DNA of 9,271 nt from Clostridia bacterium (lineage in GTDB: Bacteria > Bacillota_A > Clostridia > Oscillospirales > SIG627), in the NCBI GenBank assembly GCA_017508505.1, contig JAFVYT010000215.1:1-9271 (forward strand), written 5' to 3'. A model generated the notes under the pieces. That model was not told the DNA's origin. It made no database searches and saw only the letters and a program-made list of their open reading frames with translations. Below, piece by piece: positions 1 to 7,114 of this stretch; position 1 is the first letter of the stretch; every line of letters starts with the position of its first letter. The position numbers and the translations under genes are program-made.

Positions 1-1713
1 GTCGGCTCCATCGCCGAGCTCAAGGAGCTTTCGAATAACTGCCCCGACGAGATCGAGCTGCACCGTCCCTACATCGACGCCGTCACCATTCCCTGTCCTC
101 ATTGCGGAAAGGAAATGCACCGCGTCCCCGAGGTGATCGACTGCTGGTTCGACTCCGGTGCTATGCCCTTTGCTCAGCACCATTATCCCTTTGAAAACAA
201 GGAGCTTTTCGAGGCGCAGTTCCCCGCCGACTTCATTTCCGAGGCGGTGGATCAGACCCGCGGCTGGTTCTATTCCCTCCTTGCCATCTCCACCCTCATC
301 TTTGACAAGGCTCCCTATAAGAACGTTATCGTTCTGGGTCACGTGCAGGATGAGAACGGACAGAAGATGAGCAAATCCAAGGGCAATGCGGTGGATCCCT
401 TCGACGCGCTGGAGACCTACGGCGCCGATGCCATCCGCTGGTATTTCTACACCAATTCCGCTCCTTGGCTTCCCAACCGCTTCCACGGCAAGGCCGTGGT
501 GGAGGGTCAGAGAAAGTTTATGGGAACCCTTTGGAACACCTACGCCTTCTACGTGCTCTATGCCAACATTGACTCCTTCGATCCCACCCGGTATAAGCTG
601 GAGTACGAGAAGCTTTCCGTGATGGACAAGTGGCTTCTGTCCCGTCTGCATTCCACGGTCAAGAGCGTGGATGAGAATCTGGCGCAGTATCGCATTCCCG
701 AGGCCTGCAGAGCCCTGCAGAGCTTTGTGGACGATCTGTCCAACTGGTACGTACGCCGCGGCAGAGAGCGCTACTGGGTCAGCGGAATGCCTCAGGATAA
801 GATCAACGCGTATATGACCCTTTACACGGCGCTGGTCGTCACGGCCAAGACTGCCGCTCCCATGATCCCCTTTATGGCGGAGGACATCTACCGCAATTTG
901 GTGGTTTCCATAGACAAGTCCGCTCCCGAGTCCGTGCATCTGTGCGATTTTCCCGAGGTGTGTGAGGACTTGATCCGCACCGAGCTGGAGGAGGAGATGG
1001 CCGAGGTGCTTCGCATCGTCGTGGCAGGCCGTGCCGCCCGTGCGGGCAGCGGCAGAAAGAACCGTCAGCCCTTGGCCAGGATGATCGTCAAGTGTGCAAG
1101 ACCTCTCTCCGAGGAGTGTGGCGACATCGTCAAGGACGAATTGAACGTAAAGGAGATCGTCTTTGCGGAAAACGTGGACGAGTACCTTTCCTATTCCTTC
1201 AAGCCTCAGCTCAAGACCTGCGGACCCAAGTTTGGAAAGCAGCTGGGTGAGCTTCGTGCCGCCCTGCCGAATCTGGACGGCGCCGCTGCCATGGCGGAAT
1301 TGAATCGTGACGGCTCGCTGGCTCTTGCACTTCCCTCCGGCCGAGTGGTGCTGGAGCGGGAGGATCTGATCATCCAAAACGAGCAGAAGGACGGCTTCTT
1401 TGCCGTCAGCGATGCTGAGCTTGCGGTGGTTCTGGACACGACCCTAACGGAGGAATTGATCTGTGAGGGCTTCGTGAGAGAATTGGTCAGCAAGATCCAA
1501 ACCATGAGAAAGGATGCAGATTTCAACGTGACCGACCGCATCGAGGTCGGCTTTGCGGGGAATGAGAAGCTGTACCGCCTGGCAAAGGAGAACGAGGCGC
1601 AGATCGCTTCGGATACCCTGGCCGTGGCTCTGACCGAGACCTTGTCCGAGACTGCGAAGGAGTGGGATATCAACGGTGAAAAGGTAACCCTTTCCGTTCG
1701 CGTCGCCGAGTAA
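1..1713 (+). CDS. ileS: Isoleucyl-tRNA synthetase, type II, C-terminal part (5' end outside window)
   Basis: Cytoplasmic class I aminoacyl-tRNA synthetase that charges tRNA-Ile with isoleucine using ATP. The frame is open from base 1, so 570 residues of the C-terminal half are visible. Seen: a CPHCGK zinc-knuckle-like motif (94-111), then RVPEVIDCWFDSG, the active-site stretch of Ile/Val/Leu synthetases. The ATP-binding KMSKS signature lies at 364-378, followed by the anticodon-binding helical domain and a DUF5915-like tail. The protein ends in NGEKVTLSVRVAE and lacks the paired CxxC zinc motif that closes the classical bacterial (type I) enzyme. Together with the tail domain this points to the type II, eukaryote-like IleS. 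That family is known for low sensitivity to mupirocin; sensitivity here is inference. The HIGH motif and editing domain lie upstream of the window. The stop is 14 bases before the phosphate transporter, with no terminator between, so co-transcription is likely. Confidence 0.96.
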   Translation, partial: VGSIAELKELSNNCPDEIELHRPYIDAVTIPCPHCGKEMHRVPEVIDCWFDSGAMPFAQHHYPFENKELFEAQFPADFISEAVDQTRGWFYSLLAISTLIFDKAPYKNVIVLGHVQDENGQKMSKSKGNAVDPFDALETYGADAIRWYFYTNSAPWLPNRFHGKAVVEGQRKFMGTLWNTYAFYVLYANIDSFDPTRYKLEYEKLSVMDKWLLSRLHSTVKSVDENLAQYRIPEACRALQSFVDDLSNWYVRRGRERYWVSGMPQDKINAYMTLYTALVVTAKTAAPMIPFMAEDIYRNLVVSIDKSAPESVHLCDFPEVCEDLIRTELEEEMAEVLRIVVAGRAARAGSGRKNRQPLARMIVKCARPLSEECGDIVKDELNVKEIVFAENVDEYLSYSFKPQLKTCGPKFGKQLGELRAALPNLDGAAAMAELNRDGSLALALPSGRVVLEREDLIIQNEQKDGFFAVSDAELAVVLDTTLTEELICEGFVRELVSKIQTMRKDADFNVTDRIEVGFAGNEKLYRLAKENEAQIASDTLAVALTETLSETAKEWDINGEKVTLSVRVAE

Positions 1714-1727
1714 AAAGGAGGACTGCC

Positions 1728-2774
1728 TTGGATTTCGGAGTATTTATCGGGCAATTGGGACAGAATCCGCTATTGCTTTTGGCCACCGCCCTGACGATGG
1801 GCGTGATTCTGGTCAATGGCTGGACCGATGCTCCCAATGCCATTGCCACCTGCGTGGTGACACGTTGTATGTCGGCCCGTGCGGCCATTCTGATGGCGGC
1901 GGTGTTCAACTTCCTCGGGGTTTTTCTGATGACCCTGATCAACTCCACCGTTGCGGAGACCATCACCAAAATGGTGGACTTCGGCGACAACTCCCGCGAG
2001 GCCATCGTGGCCCTGTCCGCGGCGCTCTTTGCCATCGTGCTGTGGGCGACGCTGGCTTGGTTCTTCGGCATTCCCACCAGTGAGAGTCACGCGCTCATCG
2101 CGGGTCTTACGGGCGGTGCCATCGCCCTGCACAACTCCTTTGCGGGGGTCAACCCGCAGGAGTGGATCAAGGTCGTTTACGGCCTTGTGATCTCCGTGGT
2201 GATGGGCTTCGGCTTGGGCTGGCTTGTGTGCAAGGGTACGATGCTGCTCTTTCGGCGGGTGCAGAGAAGGTACACGGAAAAGTTCTTCCGGGGGGCACAG
2301 ATCTTCGGCGCCGCAAGCATGAGCTTTATGCACGGTGCGCAGGACGGCCAGAAGTTTATGGGCGTGATCCTGCTCAGTATGTTTTTAGCCAACGGCGAGG
2401 CGCCCCAGGCCGTCGCACCCCCTTGGGAATTGATGCTGCTTTGCTCGCTCGTAATGGGCATCGGCACCTCCATCGGAGGCAAAAAGATTATCAAATCCGT
2501 GGGTATGGATATGGTGAAGCTGGAAAAATATCAGGGCTTTTCCGCGGACATTGCGGCGTCCATCTCCCTTTTGTTCTCATCCTGGTTCGGCATTCCCGTT
2601 TCCACCACTCACGCCAAGACCACGGCAATTATGGGTGTGGGGGCGGTGAAGCGCCTTTCCGCCATCAACTTTTCGGTGGTGAAGGAAATGGCCATGACCT
2701 GGATCCTGACCTTCCCCGGATGCGGACTGATCGGATTTTTTATGACCAAGCTCTTTATGTGGCTGTTTTTGTAA
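1728..2774 (+). CDS. pit: Inorganic phosphate transporter, PiT family
   Basis: Integral membrane carrier (348 residues) of the PiT family, which imports phosphate coupled to Na+ or H+, sometimes as a metal-phosphate complex. The inverted-repeat architecture is visible: the N-terminal half carries GWTDAPNA (residues 31-38) and FGIPTSESH (113-121), and the C-terminal half carries HGAQDGQK (202-209) and FGIPVSTTH (287-295). About ten hydrophobic segments surround these motifs. The start is TTG, chosen because AGGAGG (1716-1721) sits six bases upstream and no ATG fits. The acidic residue of each signature is kept, but the common Asn before it (ND) is Thr in the first and Gln in the second, so this is a divergent PiT subgroup. 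It lies 15 bases before a DUF47 gene, the usual PiT partner. The coupling ion cannot be read from sequence; an adjacent sodium pump makes Na+ plausible. Confidence 0.93.
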   Translation: MDFGVFIGQLGQNPLLLLATALTMGVILVNGWTDAPNAIATCVVTRCMSARAAILMAAVFNFLGVFLMTLINSTVAETITKMVDFGDNSREAIVALSAALFAIVLWATLAWFFGIPTSESHALIAGLTGGAIALHNSFAGVNPQEWIKVVYGLVISVVMGFGLGWLVCKGTMLLFRRVQRRYTEKFFRGAQIFGAASMSFMHGAQDGQKFMGVILLSMFLANGEAPQAVAPPWELMLLCSLVMGIGTSIGGKKIIKSVGMDMVKLEKYQGFSADIAASISLLFSSWFGIPVSTTHAKTTAIMGVGAVKRLSAINFSVVKEMAMTWILTFPGCGLIGFFMTKLFMWLFL

Positions 2775-2789
2775 GAAGGAGGATGTGAA

Positions 2790-3413
2790 ATGGCAAGCAA
2801 GCAGGATAAGTTTTATTATCAAAATTTGATTGATGCCGCCGAGATTGCACAAAAGGCAGCGGAATATCTCGTGGAATGCCTGAAAAACTACGATCCGGAG
2901 CATTTTGAAGAAAAGCTTGTTAAAATGCACGAGTACGAGCATGCGGGAGACGAGAAGAAGCACGAAATGTCCCGCGCTTTGGCAAAGGCCTTCGTGACCC
3001 CCGTGGATCGGGAGGATCTGGCGCAGATCAGCCAGAACATCGACGAGGTGGCGGACGCCATCGAGGAGGTGCTCCAGAGATTTTATATGGATCAGATCAA
3101 GAGCGTTTCTCCCGAGGCCGTCGTGTTTGCAGAGAAGCTGGTGGACTGCTGCGTGCAGATGAAGAATATGCTGGGTGAGTTTGAAAACTTCAAAAAGCCC
3201 GCAAAGCTCCATCAGATGGTGGTGGATCTGAACCACGCGGAGGAGGAGTGCGACCAGCTCTATCTTCAGGCAAGCCTGAAGGTACGCAAGGAATCCGCCG
3301 ATGCCCTCGAGGTCTTCTTTTGGCGCGAAATTTACGACAAAATGGAAGATTGTGCCGACGCCTGCGAGCACGTGGGCGACTGCATTGAAACCGTTGTGAT
3401 GAAAAACACTTGA
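2790..3413 (+). CDS. PhoU-like DUF47 family protein (Pit accessory protein)
   Basis: Soluble, mostly helical protein of 207 residues of the DUF47/TIGR00153 family, distantly related to PhoU and usually encoded next to PiT transporters, where it is thought to modulate transport. Seen: charged amphipathic helices throughout and the family segment TPVDREDLAQISQNIDEVAD (70-89). Acidic ExxxD-type patches of the kind that bind metals in PhoU folds occur at HEYEHAGDE (47-55), NHAEEECDQ (148-156) and DKMEDCADACEHVGD (183-197). There is no signal peptide or membrane segment. The ATG start is supported by AAGGAGG (2776-2782) seven bases upstream. The length is normal for the family. It lies between the transporter and the sodium-pump beta subunit with 15-base gaps on both sides, so it is almost certainly in the same transcript. 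Direct control of the transporter is inferred from gene pairing. Confidence 0.9.
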   Translation: MASKQDKFYYQNLIDAAEIAQKAAEYLVECLKNYDPEHFEEKLVKMHEYEHAGDEKKHEMSRALAKAFVTPVDREDLAQISQNIDEVADAIEEVLQRFYMDQIKSVSPEAVVFAEKLVDCCVQMKNMLGEFENFKKPAKLHQMVVDLNHAEEECDQLYLQASLKVRKESADALEVFFWREIYDKMEDCADACEHVGDCIETVVMKNT

Positions 3414-3428
3414 TGAGGAGAGAAAAAA

Positions 3429-4577
3429 ATGGTGATTTTGGAACAATTTTTAAAGCTTTTTGAGAATTTTCAGTATTTGCACTGGAATCAGGTGGCAATG
3501 TGGGCCATCGGCGGCCTGCTTATCTTTCTGGCCATCAAAAAGGAAATGGAGCCCACGCTCCTTCTGCCTATGGGTCTCGGTGCCATTCTGGTCAACCTGC
3601 CCATCAACCCCGAGGAGGTTGATTCCGGTGTCAACGGCGTGTTGTACCATCTGTTCAATATGGGTATGACCCACGAGAGCTTTGAGCTCTTTCCCCTTCT
3701 GCTCTTTATCGGTATCGGTGCCATGATCGACTTCGGCCCCGTTTTGTCCAGCCCGAAGCTGATGATCTTCGGTGCCGCCGCTCAGTTCGGTATCTTCTTT
3801 ACTCTGTGTCTGGGTCTTTTGGTCGGCTTTGACCTGAACGATGCTGCCTCCGCCGCCATCATCGGCGCCGCAGACGGCCCCACCTCCATCGTGGTGGCAC
3901 AGACCTTGAATTCCAAGTATATGGGTGCCATTATGGTAGCCGCGTACTCCTATATGGCGCTGGTGCCCGTGGTACAGCCTCCCATCATCAAGCTCTGCAC
4001 CACCAAAAAAGAGCGTATGATCCGTATGAACAACGCAGGCGGAAAGCCCGTTTCCAAGCTGACCAAGATCCTGTTCCCCATCGTGGTGACCCTCATCGTC
4101 GGTCTCTTTGCCCCCGGCTCCGTTGCCCTCGTAGGCTTTTTGATGTTCGGTAACCTGCTCCGCGAGTGCGGCGTTCTGGATTCCCTTTCCGAGACCGCGC
4201 AGAAGGTGCTGGCAAACCTCATCACCATCGTTCTGGGCATCTCCGTTGCTTCTCAGATGACGGCGGAGAAGTTCCTGACCTGGCAGACCATCCTGATCCT
4301 CGGTCTGGGTCTGGCGGCGTTCATCTTCGATACGGTGGGCGGCGTTATGCTGGCCAAGCTGATGAACCTCTTTTTGCCCAAGGGCAAGAAGATCAATCCC
4401 ATGATCGGTGCCGCAGGCATCTCCGCATTCCCCATGTCCGGCCGTGTGGTGCATAAGATGGGTCTGGAGGAGGATCCCCAGAACTTCCTTTTGATGCATT
4501 CCATCGGTGTCAACGTTTCCGGTCAGGTGGCTTCCGTCATCGCCGGCGGTATCATTCTTGCAATGGTACAAGGCTAA
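3429..4577 (+). CDS. oadB: Na+-translocating decarboxylase beta subunit (OadB/GcdB/MmdB family)
   Basis: Polytopic membrane subunit (382 residues) that decarboxylates carboxybiotin and exports Na+ in oxaloacetate, glutaconyl-CoA or methylmalonyl-CoA decarboxylases. Seen: an N-terminal EPTLLLPMGLGAILVNLP segment, IGAMIDFGP, and the core motif GAADGPTSI with Asp149. Tyr175 lies 26 residues later, and Asn323, Gly327, Ser332 and Arg339 lie in the NPMIGAAGISAFPMSGR stretch. These have the same mutual spacing as Asp203, Tyr229 and Asn373/Gly377/Ser382/Arg389 of Klebsiella OadB, recalled from published work as the Na+ and proton pathway. All key residues are kept, so the pump looks functional. The start ATG has a GAGGAG site (3415-3420). 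The family does not reveal the substrate, so oadB is a family label. A gamma subunit follows after 18 bases; alpha and biotin-carrier genes are absent from the window. Confidence 0.93.
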   Translation: MVILEQFLKLFENFQYLHWNQVAMWAIGGLLIFLAIKKEMEPTLLLPMGLGAILVNLPINPEEVDSGVNGVLYHLFNMGMTHESFELFPLLLFIGIGAMIDFGPVLSSPKLMIFGAAAQFGIFFTLCLGLLVGFDLNDAASAAIIGAADGPTSIVVAQTLNSKYMGAIMVAAYSYMALVPVVQPPIIKLCTTKKERMIRMNNAGGKPVSKLTKILFPIVVTLIVGLFAPGSVALVGFLMFGNLLRECGVLDSLSETAQKVLANLITIVLGISVASQMTAEKFLTWQTILILGLGLAAFIFDTVGGVMLAKLMNLFLPKGKKINPMIGAAGISAFPMSGRVVHKMGLEEDPQNFLLMHSIGVNVSGQVASVIAGGIILAMVQG

Positions 4578-4595
4578 GAATAGGAGGATAACAAA

Positions 4596-4808
4596 ATGAA
4601 TTTGATGAATCCAATGCTCCTTGCCGGTATTCAGGAGAACTTCAGCAAGGTCGTAAGCGACGGCCTCCCTATTATGGTAGCAGGAATGATGGGCATTTTC
4701 GTCGTAATCGGCATCATCATCCTGACGATCTCCCTTTTGGGCAAGATCAAGACCGACGGATACTTCTCCCGTGGGCTGAAGGCCCTTTTCGGTAAAAAAG
4801 ACCGATAA
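4596..4808 (+). CDS. Small membrane protein, OadG-like decarboxylase gamma subunit
   Basis: A 70-residue protein with one membrane span (about residues 25-49, LPIMVAGMMGIFVVIGIIIL and onward) and a short basic cytoplasmic tail ending FGKKDR. This is the layout of OadG-type gamma subunits, which anchor the alpha subunit to the membrane part of the sodium pump. The long Ala/Pro linker and His-rich Zn-binding tail seen in some enterobacterial OadG proteins are missing, so it resembles the short clostridial forms. The ATG is preceded by AGGAGG (4582-4587) with an eight-base spacer. It is the last gene of the ileS-pit-DUF47-beta-gamma series and is followed within ten bases by a strong terminator. 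Assignment rests on size, topology and position directly after the beta subunit; sequence alone would be weak. Confidence 0.8.
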   Translation: MNLMNPMLLAGIQENFSKVVSDGLPIMVAGMMGIFVVIGIIILTISLLGKIKTDGYFSRGLKALFGKKDR

Positions 4809-4817
4809 AGCATCGTC

Positions 4818-4843
4818 GGGGCACCCAATGGGTGCCCCTTTTT
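4818..4843 (+). terminator. Rho-independent terminator after the gamma subunit
   Basis: A nine-pair perfect stem, GGGGCACCC (4818-4826) with GGGTGCCCC (4830-4838), an AAT loop and a following T5 run. It begins ten bases after the gamma-subunit stop and closes the transcription unit that contains ileS, pit, the DUF47 gene and the sodium-pump genes. Confidence 0.93.
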
Positions 4844-4920
4844 GCCCCAAAAATGAACCTTTTTTCCATCTTGTGCCTCTTGATAAGGGAAGAGAGAAAA
4901 AAGGAGAAAAAAGAGAACCG

Positions 4921-5754
4921 ATGAAAAGACAAAAGATGAAGCAATTGCTTGCCCTCGTTCTCGGAGCCGCGGCGCTGTTGAGTGGCTGTGCGGCCCCCTT
5001 GGCCCCCACCTCGGAGGAGGCGGAGGCGGTGCTTCAAACGGTGGACAAGGCCCTTTCCGAGACAAAGCTTGCTACGGATCAGCCCGTTACGGCTCCGCCT
5101 ACATCCTCGGAGCCGGAGCCGGAGCCTGAGCCCCTGCCCCCGCCGAGCGCCTATCAGATCGAGGGGATCACCCTGATCAATCAGTATCCGGAGTATCCTA
5201 CCGGGTGCGAATCCACTGCGGCGGTGATGCTGCTGCGGTATTTCGGGGTGGAGATGCGCGTGAGCACCTTCATCGATACGTATCTGGAATTGGGCGAGCC
5301 CTTCGAGATGCGCGGCGGCCTGCTTTACGGCCCCGACCCCTACGAGGCCTTCGTGGGCTCCCCGCGGGACCCGGGCTCCTTCGGCTGTATGGCGCCTCCC
5401 ATCAAGAGAGCGCTGACCGCCGCTACGGAGGAGCGCTTTACGGTTTTGGACCTGACGGGAATGGAGCTGGAGCAGATTTGCACCGATTACGTGGCACGGG
5501 ACGTTCCCGTTTTGGTCTGGGTGACCATGCGGATGCTGGATACCTACGACGGCGTGCCGTGGTATCTGGAGTCGGGAGAGCTGTTCCATTGGCCCGCCAA
5601 CGAGCACTGTATGGTGCTCATCGGCTACGACGAAGCCTCTTATATCTTCGCCGACCCGATGGGCGGTCAGGTGGTTTCCTATCCCAAGGAGCTTTCCGCT
5701 TTGCGCTATGAGCAGATGGGAAAGCAGGCCCTCACGCTGGAAAAGGTCGTATAA
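4921..5754 (+). CDS. Lipoprotein with C39-like (papain-fold) cysteine peptidase domain
   Basis: Predicted extracytoplasmic, lipid-anchored protein of 277 residues. Seen: a basic N-terminus (MKRQKMK), a hydrophobic core and a lipobox LSGC with Cys23 as the lipidated residue. A low-complexity Pro/Glu linker follows (about 59-76), then a domain of the Peptidase_C39_2 type. Candidate catalytic residues are Cys96 in YPTGCESTA, His229 in NEHCMVLIGYD and Asp245 in FADPMGG, in the order expected of the family. Related domains act as peptidases or bind or process cell-wall or peptide substrates; the substrate here is unknown. The open frame extends back into the terminator at 4828, but ATG 4921 yields a proper lipoprotein signal. 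The best ribosome site (AAGGAG, 4901-4906) is rather far upstream, and ATG 4936 is a possible alternative start. It appears monocistronic; no convincing promoter was found in 4844-4920. Confidence 0.85.
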   Translation: MKRQKMKQLLALVLGAAALLSGCAAPLAPTSEEAEAVLQTVDKALSETKLATDQPVTAPPTSSEPEPEPEPLPPPSAYQIEGITLINQYPEYPTGCESTAAVMLLRYFGVEMRVSTFIDTYLELGEPFEMRGGLLYGPDPYEAFVGSPRDPGSFGCMAPPIKRALTAATEERFTVLDLTGMELEQICTDYVARDVPVLVWVTMRMLDTYDGVPWYLESGELFHWPANEHCMVLIGYDEASYIFADPMGGQVVSYPKELSALRYEQMGKQALTLEKVV

Positions 5755-5755
5755 G

Positions 5756-5792
5756 AAAAGCAAAAAGGAGCATCGTGCTCCTTTTTGCTTTT
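5756..5792. terminator. Bidirectional terminator between the C39 lipoprotein gene and dinB
   Basis: A 17-pair perfect stem, left arm 5756-5772 (AAAAGCAAAAAGGAGCA) and right arm 5776-5792, with a TCG loop. The right side ends in a T run for the + strand, and the A-rich left arm gives a T run on the - strand. It starts right after the lipoprotein stop and lies 44 bases beyond the dinB stop, so it can end both convergent transcripts. Confidence 0.88.
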
Positions 5793-5826
5793 TATACGTT
5801 TATATATAGGAAGTTTTCTTTGCCTG

Positions 5827-5846
5827 CTTTCTTTTTCAAAAGAAAG
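5827..5846. repeat. AT-rich hairpin overlapping the dinB stop codon
   Basis: CTTTCTTTT (5827-5835) is a perfect reverse complement of AAAAGAAAG (5838-5846), separated by two bases. The dinB stop codon lies inside it (TGA on the - strand, 5838-5836), and the last residues PTFF are encoded by its arm. A weaker look-alike, CTTTC-T5-GAAAG, occurs at 8106-8120 before ackA. It lacks a GC-rich stem, so it is a poor terminator on its own; it may be a copy of a small dispersed repeat. Confidence 0.5.
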
Positions 5847-7065
5847 TAGGGCCGGAGAAGGGAACGTAGCCCTCGTCCTCGGGAACGTGAATCTTCAGAA
5901 GGCTTGCGGCGGAGATCGCCTGCGGGCCGAAGCGGCTCTGAATGCGGTCGCAGGCCTCGTCCAGAACCTGTCCCCGAAGCTGACGGGGATCGGAAAAGAG
6001 GGAAAGCTGCTGCCCCGAGGAGACGTTTTCCAGATCAATGGCCCGCACGGTAATGGCGCGGATCGGCTCGGAGAAGCGATACCGCTCCAGAAAAAGGCGA
6101 TATGCCTCCACTGCCAAAGCCCCCGTGCAGTCGGTGGGCTCCGAAAGGCGCCGCTGAAAGGACTTGACGGTAAAATAACGATCCTTGCAGTGAATGGCTA
6201 CCCCGTGAGCAAGCCTCTTGTGAAAGCGGAGCTTTTTGCCCACCTCCTGAAAGAGGGCAAAGATCAAAAGCCATACCTCCTCGGGGGTCACCAGATCCCG
6301 CGGCACCGTCATCCCGTGACCGATGCTCTTCATCGGGGGCTCCGCGTCAAAGGGCAAAACGGGGGACCCGTCCTCTCCGCGGGCATTTTCCTTCATCATA
6401 GCGCCGTTTTTTCCGAATTGCATAGCAAGAAAGCGATCGTCCGCCACCGCAAGCTGCCCCAGGGTGTGAATGCCGAAGCGGTGCAGGGTTCCCGCCGCCT
6501 TCGGCCCGATCCAAAGAAGCTCCTCCACGGGCAAGGGCCAAACCTTTTCCGGTACGTCCTCGGGACGGATCTCCGTCAGAGCATCGGGCTTTTTCAGGTC
6601 GCTCCCGAGCTTTGCGAAAACCTTGTTGTAGGACACCCCGACGGATACCGTCAGCCCCAATTCCTCCCGTACCCTGCGGCGGATCGCCTCTCCGATGGTC
6701 ACTCCGTCCCCGAAGGCCAGGCGGGACGCCGTCACGTCCAGCCAGCACTCGTCCAGGCCGAAGGACTTCACAAGGTCCGTATATTCACAGTAAAGAGCCT
6801 TTGCCATACGGGAAAAGCGTACGTATCGGTCAAAATGCGTCGGCACCGTCACCAGCTCCGGACACTTTGCCTTCGCCGGCCAGATCGCTTCTCCCGTCTT
6901 TACCCCACAGCGCTTCGCCTCCTCGCTCTTGGCCAATACGATCCCGTGCCGCAGCTCCGCGTCTCCGCATACCGCTACGGGCTTCCCCAAAAGCCGCTTG
7001 TCGTACAGGCGCTCCACCGATGCGTAAAAATTGTTCATATCACAGTGTAAAATGCTCCGCTTCAT
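5836..7065 (-). CDS. dinB: DNA polymerase IV (Y-family translesion polymerase)
   Basis: Error-prone Y-family polymerase of 409 residues that copies past damaged bases. Seen: HCDMNNFYASVE at the N-terminus with metal-binding Asp9 and Tyr14 at the steric-gate position; the catalytic pair Asp105-Glu106 in FGLDECWLDVT; SVGVSYNKVFAKLGSDLKKP in the palm; an HhH-like turn LLWIGPKAAGTLHRFGI in the thumb; and a little-finger domain. A beta-clamp binding motif QLSLF lies at 353-357, internal rather than at the extreme C-terminus, as in other Firmicutes Pol IV proteins. The start ATG (7065-7063) has a strong purine-rich site GAGGGGGGAT (7080-7071) five bases away. The frame extends 33 codons further upstream, but that part crosses the promoter region and has no family similarity. 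It is divergent from an XRE repressor and ImmA-like peptidase gene pair, with shared operator-like repeats; no LexA box (CGAAC-N4-GTTCG) was seen. Confidence 0.96.
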   Translation of the reverse strand: MKRSILHCDMNNFYASVERLYDKRLLGKPVAVCGDAELRHGIVLAKSEEAKRCGVKTGEAIWPAKAKCPELVTVPTHFDRYVRFSRMAKALYCEYTDLVKSFGLDECWLDVTASRLAFGDGVTIGEAIRRRVREELGLTVSVGVSYNKVFAKLGSDLKKPDALTEIRPEDVPEKVWPLPVEELLWIGPKAAGTLHRFGIHTLGQLAVADDRFLAMQFGKNGAMMKENARGEDGSPVLPFDAEPPMKSIGHGMTVPRDLVTPEEVWLLIFALFQEVGKKLRFHKRLAHGVAIHCKDRYFTVKSFQRRLSEPTDCTGALAVEAYRLFLERYRFSEPIRAITVRAIDLENVSSGQQLSLFSDPRQLRGQVLDEACDRIQSRFGPQAISAASLLKIHVPEDEGYVPFSGPTFF

Positions 7066-7080
7066 TTTCGATCCCCCCTC

Positions 7081-7109
7081 TTGACAAAATACGCACGCTA
7101 AGCTATAAT
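7081..7109 (+). promoter_or_regulatory. Consensus sigma-A promoter of the XRE repressor / ImmA unit
   Basis: TTGACA (7081-7086), exactly 17 bases, TATAAT (7104-7109): a perfect consensus housekeeping promoter. Predicted start near 7116, about 88 bases before the repressor ATG. A promoter this strong normally needs repression; an ACGCACG copy lies within its spacer and another at the predicted start. Confidence 0.88.
7091..7097 (+). promoter_or_regulatory. Operator-like motif, copy A (ACGCACG)
   Basis: First of three exact ACGCACG copies in the dinB/repressor intergenic region. It sits between the -35 and -10 boxes of the repressor promoter. Unlike copies B and C it has no TTTCGT partner three bases downstream. 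Candidate binding site of the XRE protein; inference from position and repetition. Confidence 0.5.
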
Positions 7110-7114
7110 AAATT

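Noticed and set aside
4828..4920. Extension of the C39 lipoprotein to an ATG inside the terminator
   Set aside because: It would place the start in the terminator loop and bury the lipoprotein signal behind 31 charged residues.
3450..5009. Long 519-codon open frame on the - strand opposite the sodium-pump genes
   Set aside because: It spans two real genes, a terminator and a gene start; its His/Asp/Gly-rich composition is typical of an antisense shadow.
5785..7050. Long 421-codon open frame on the + strand opposite dinB
   Set aside because: It is antisense to a well-supported polymerase gene and shows no recognisable domain; such frames are expected from GC-biased codon use.
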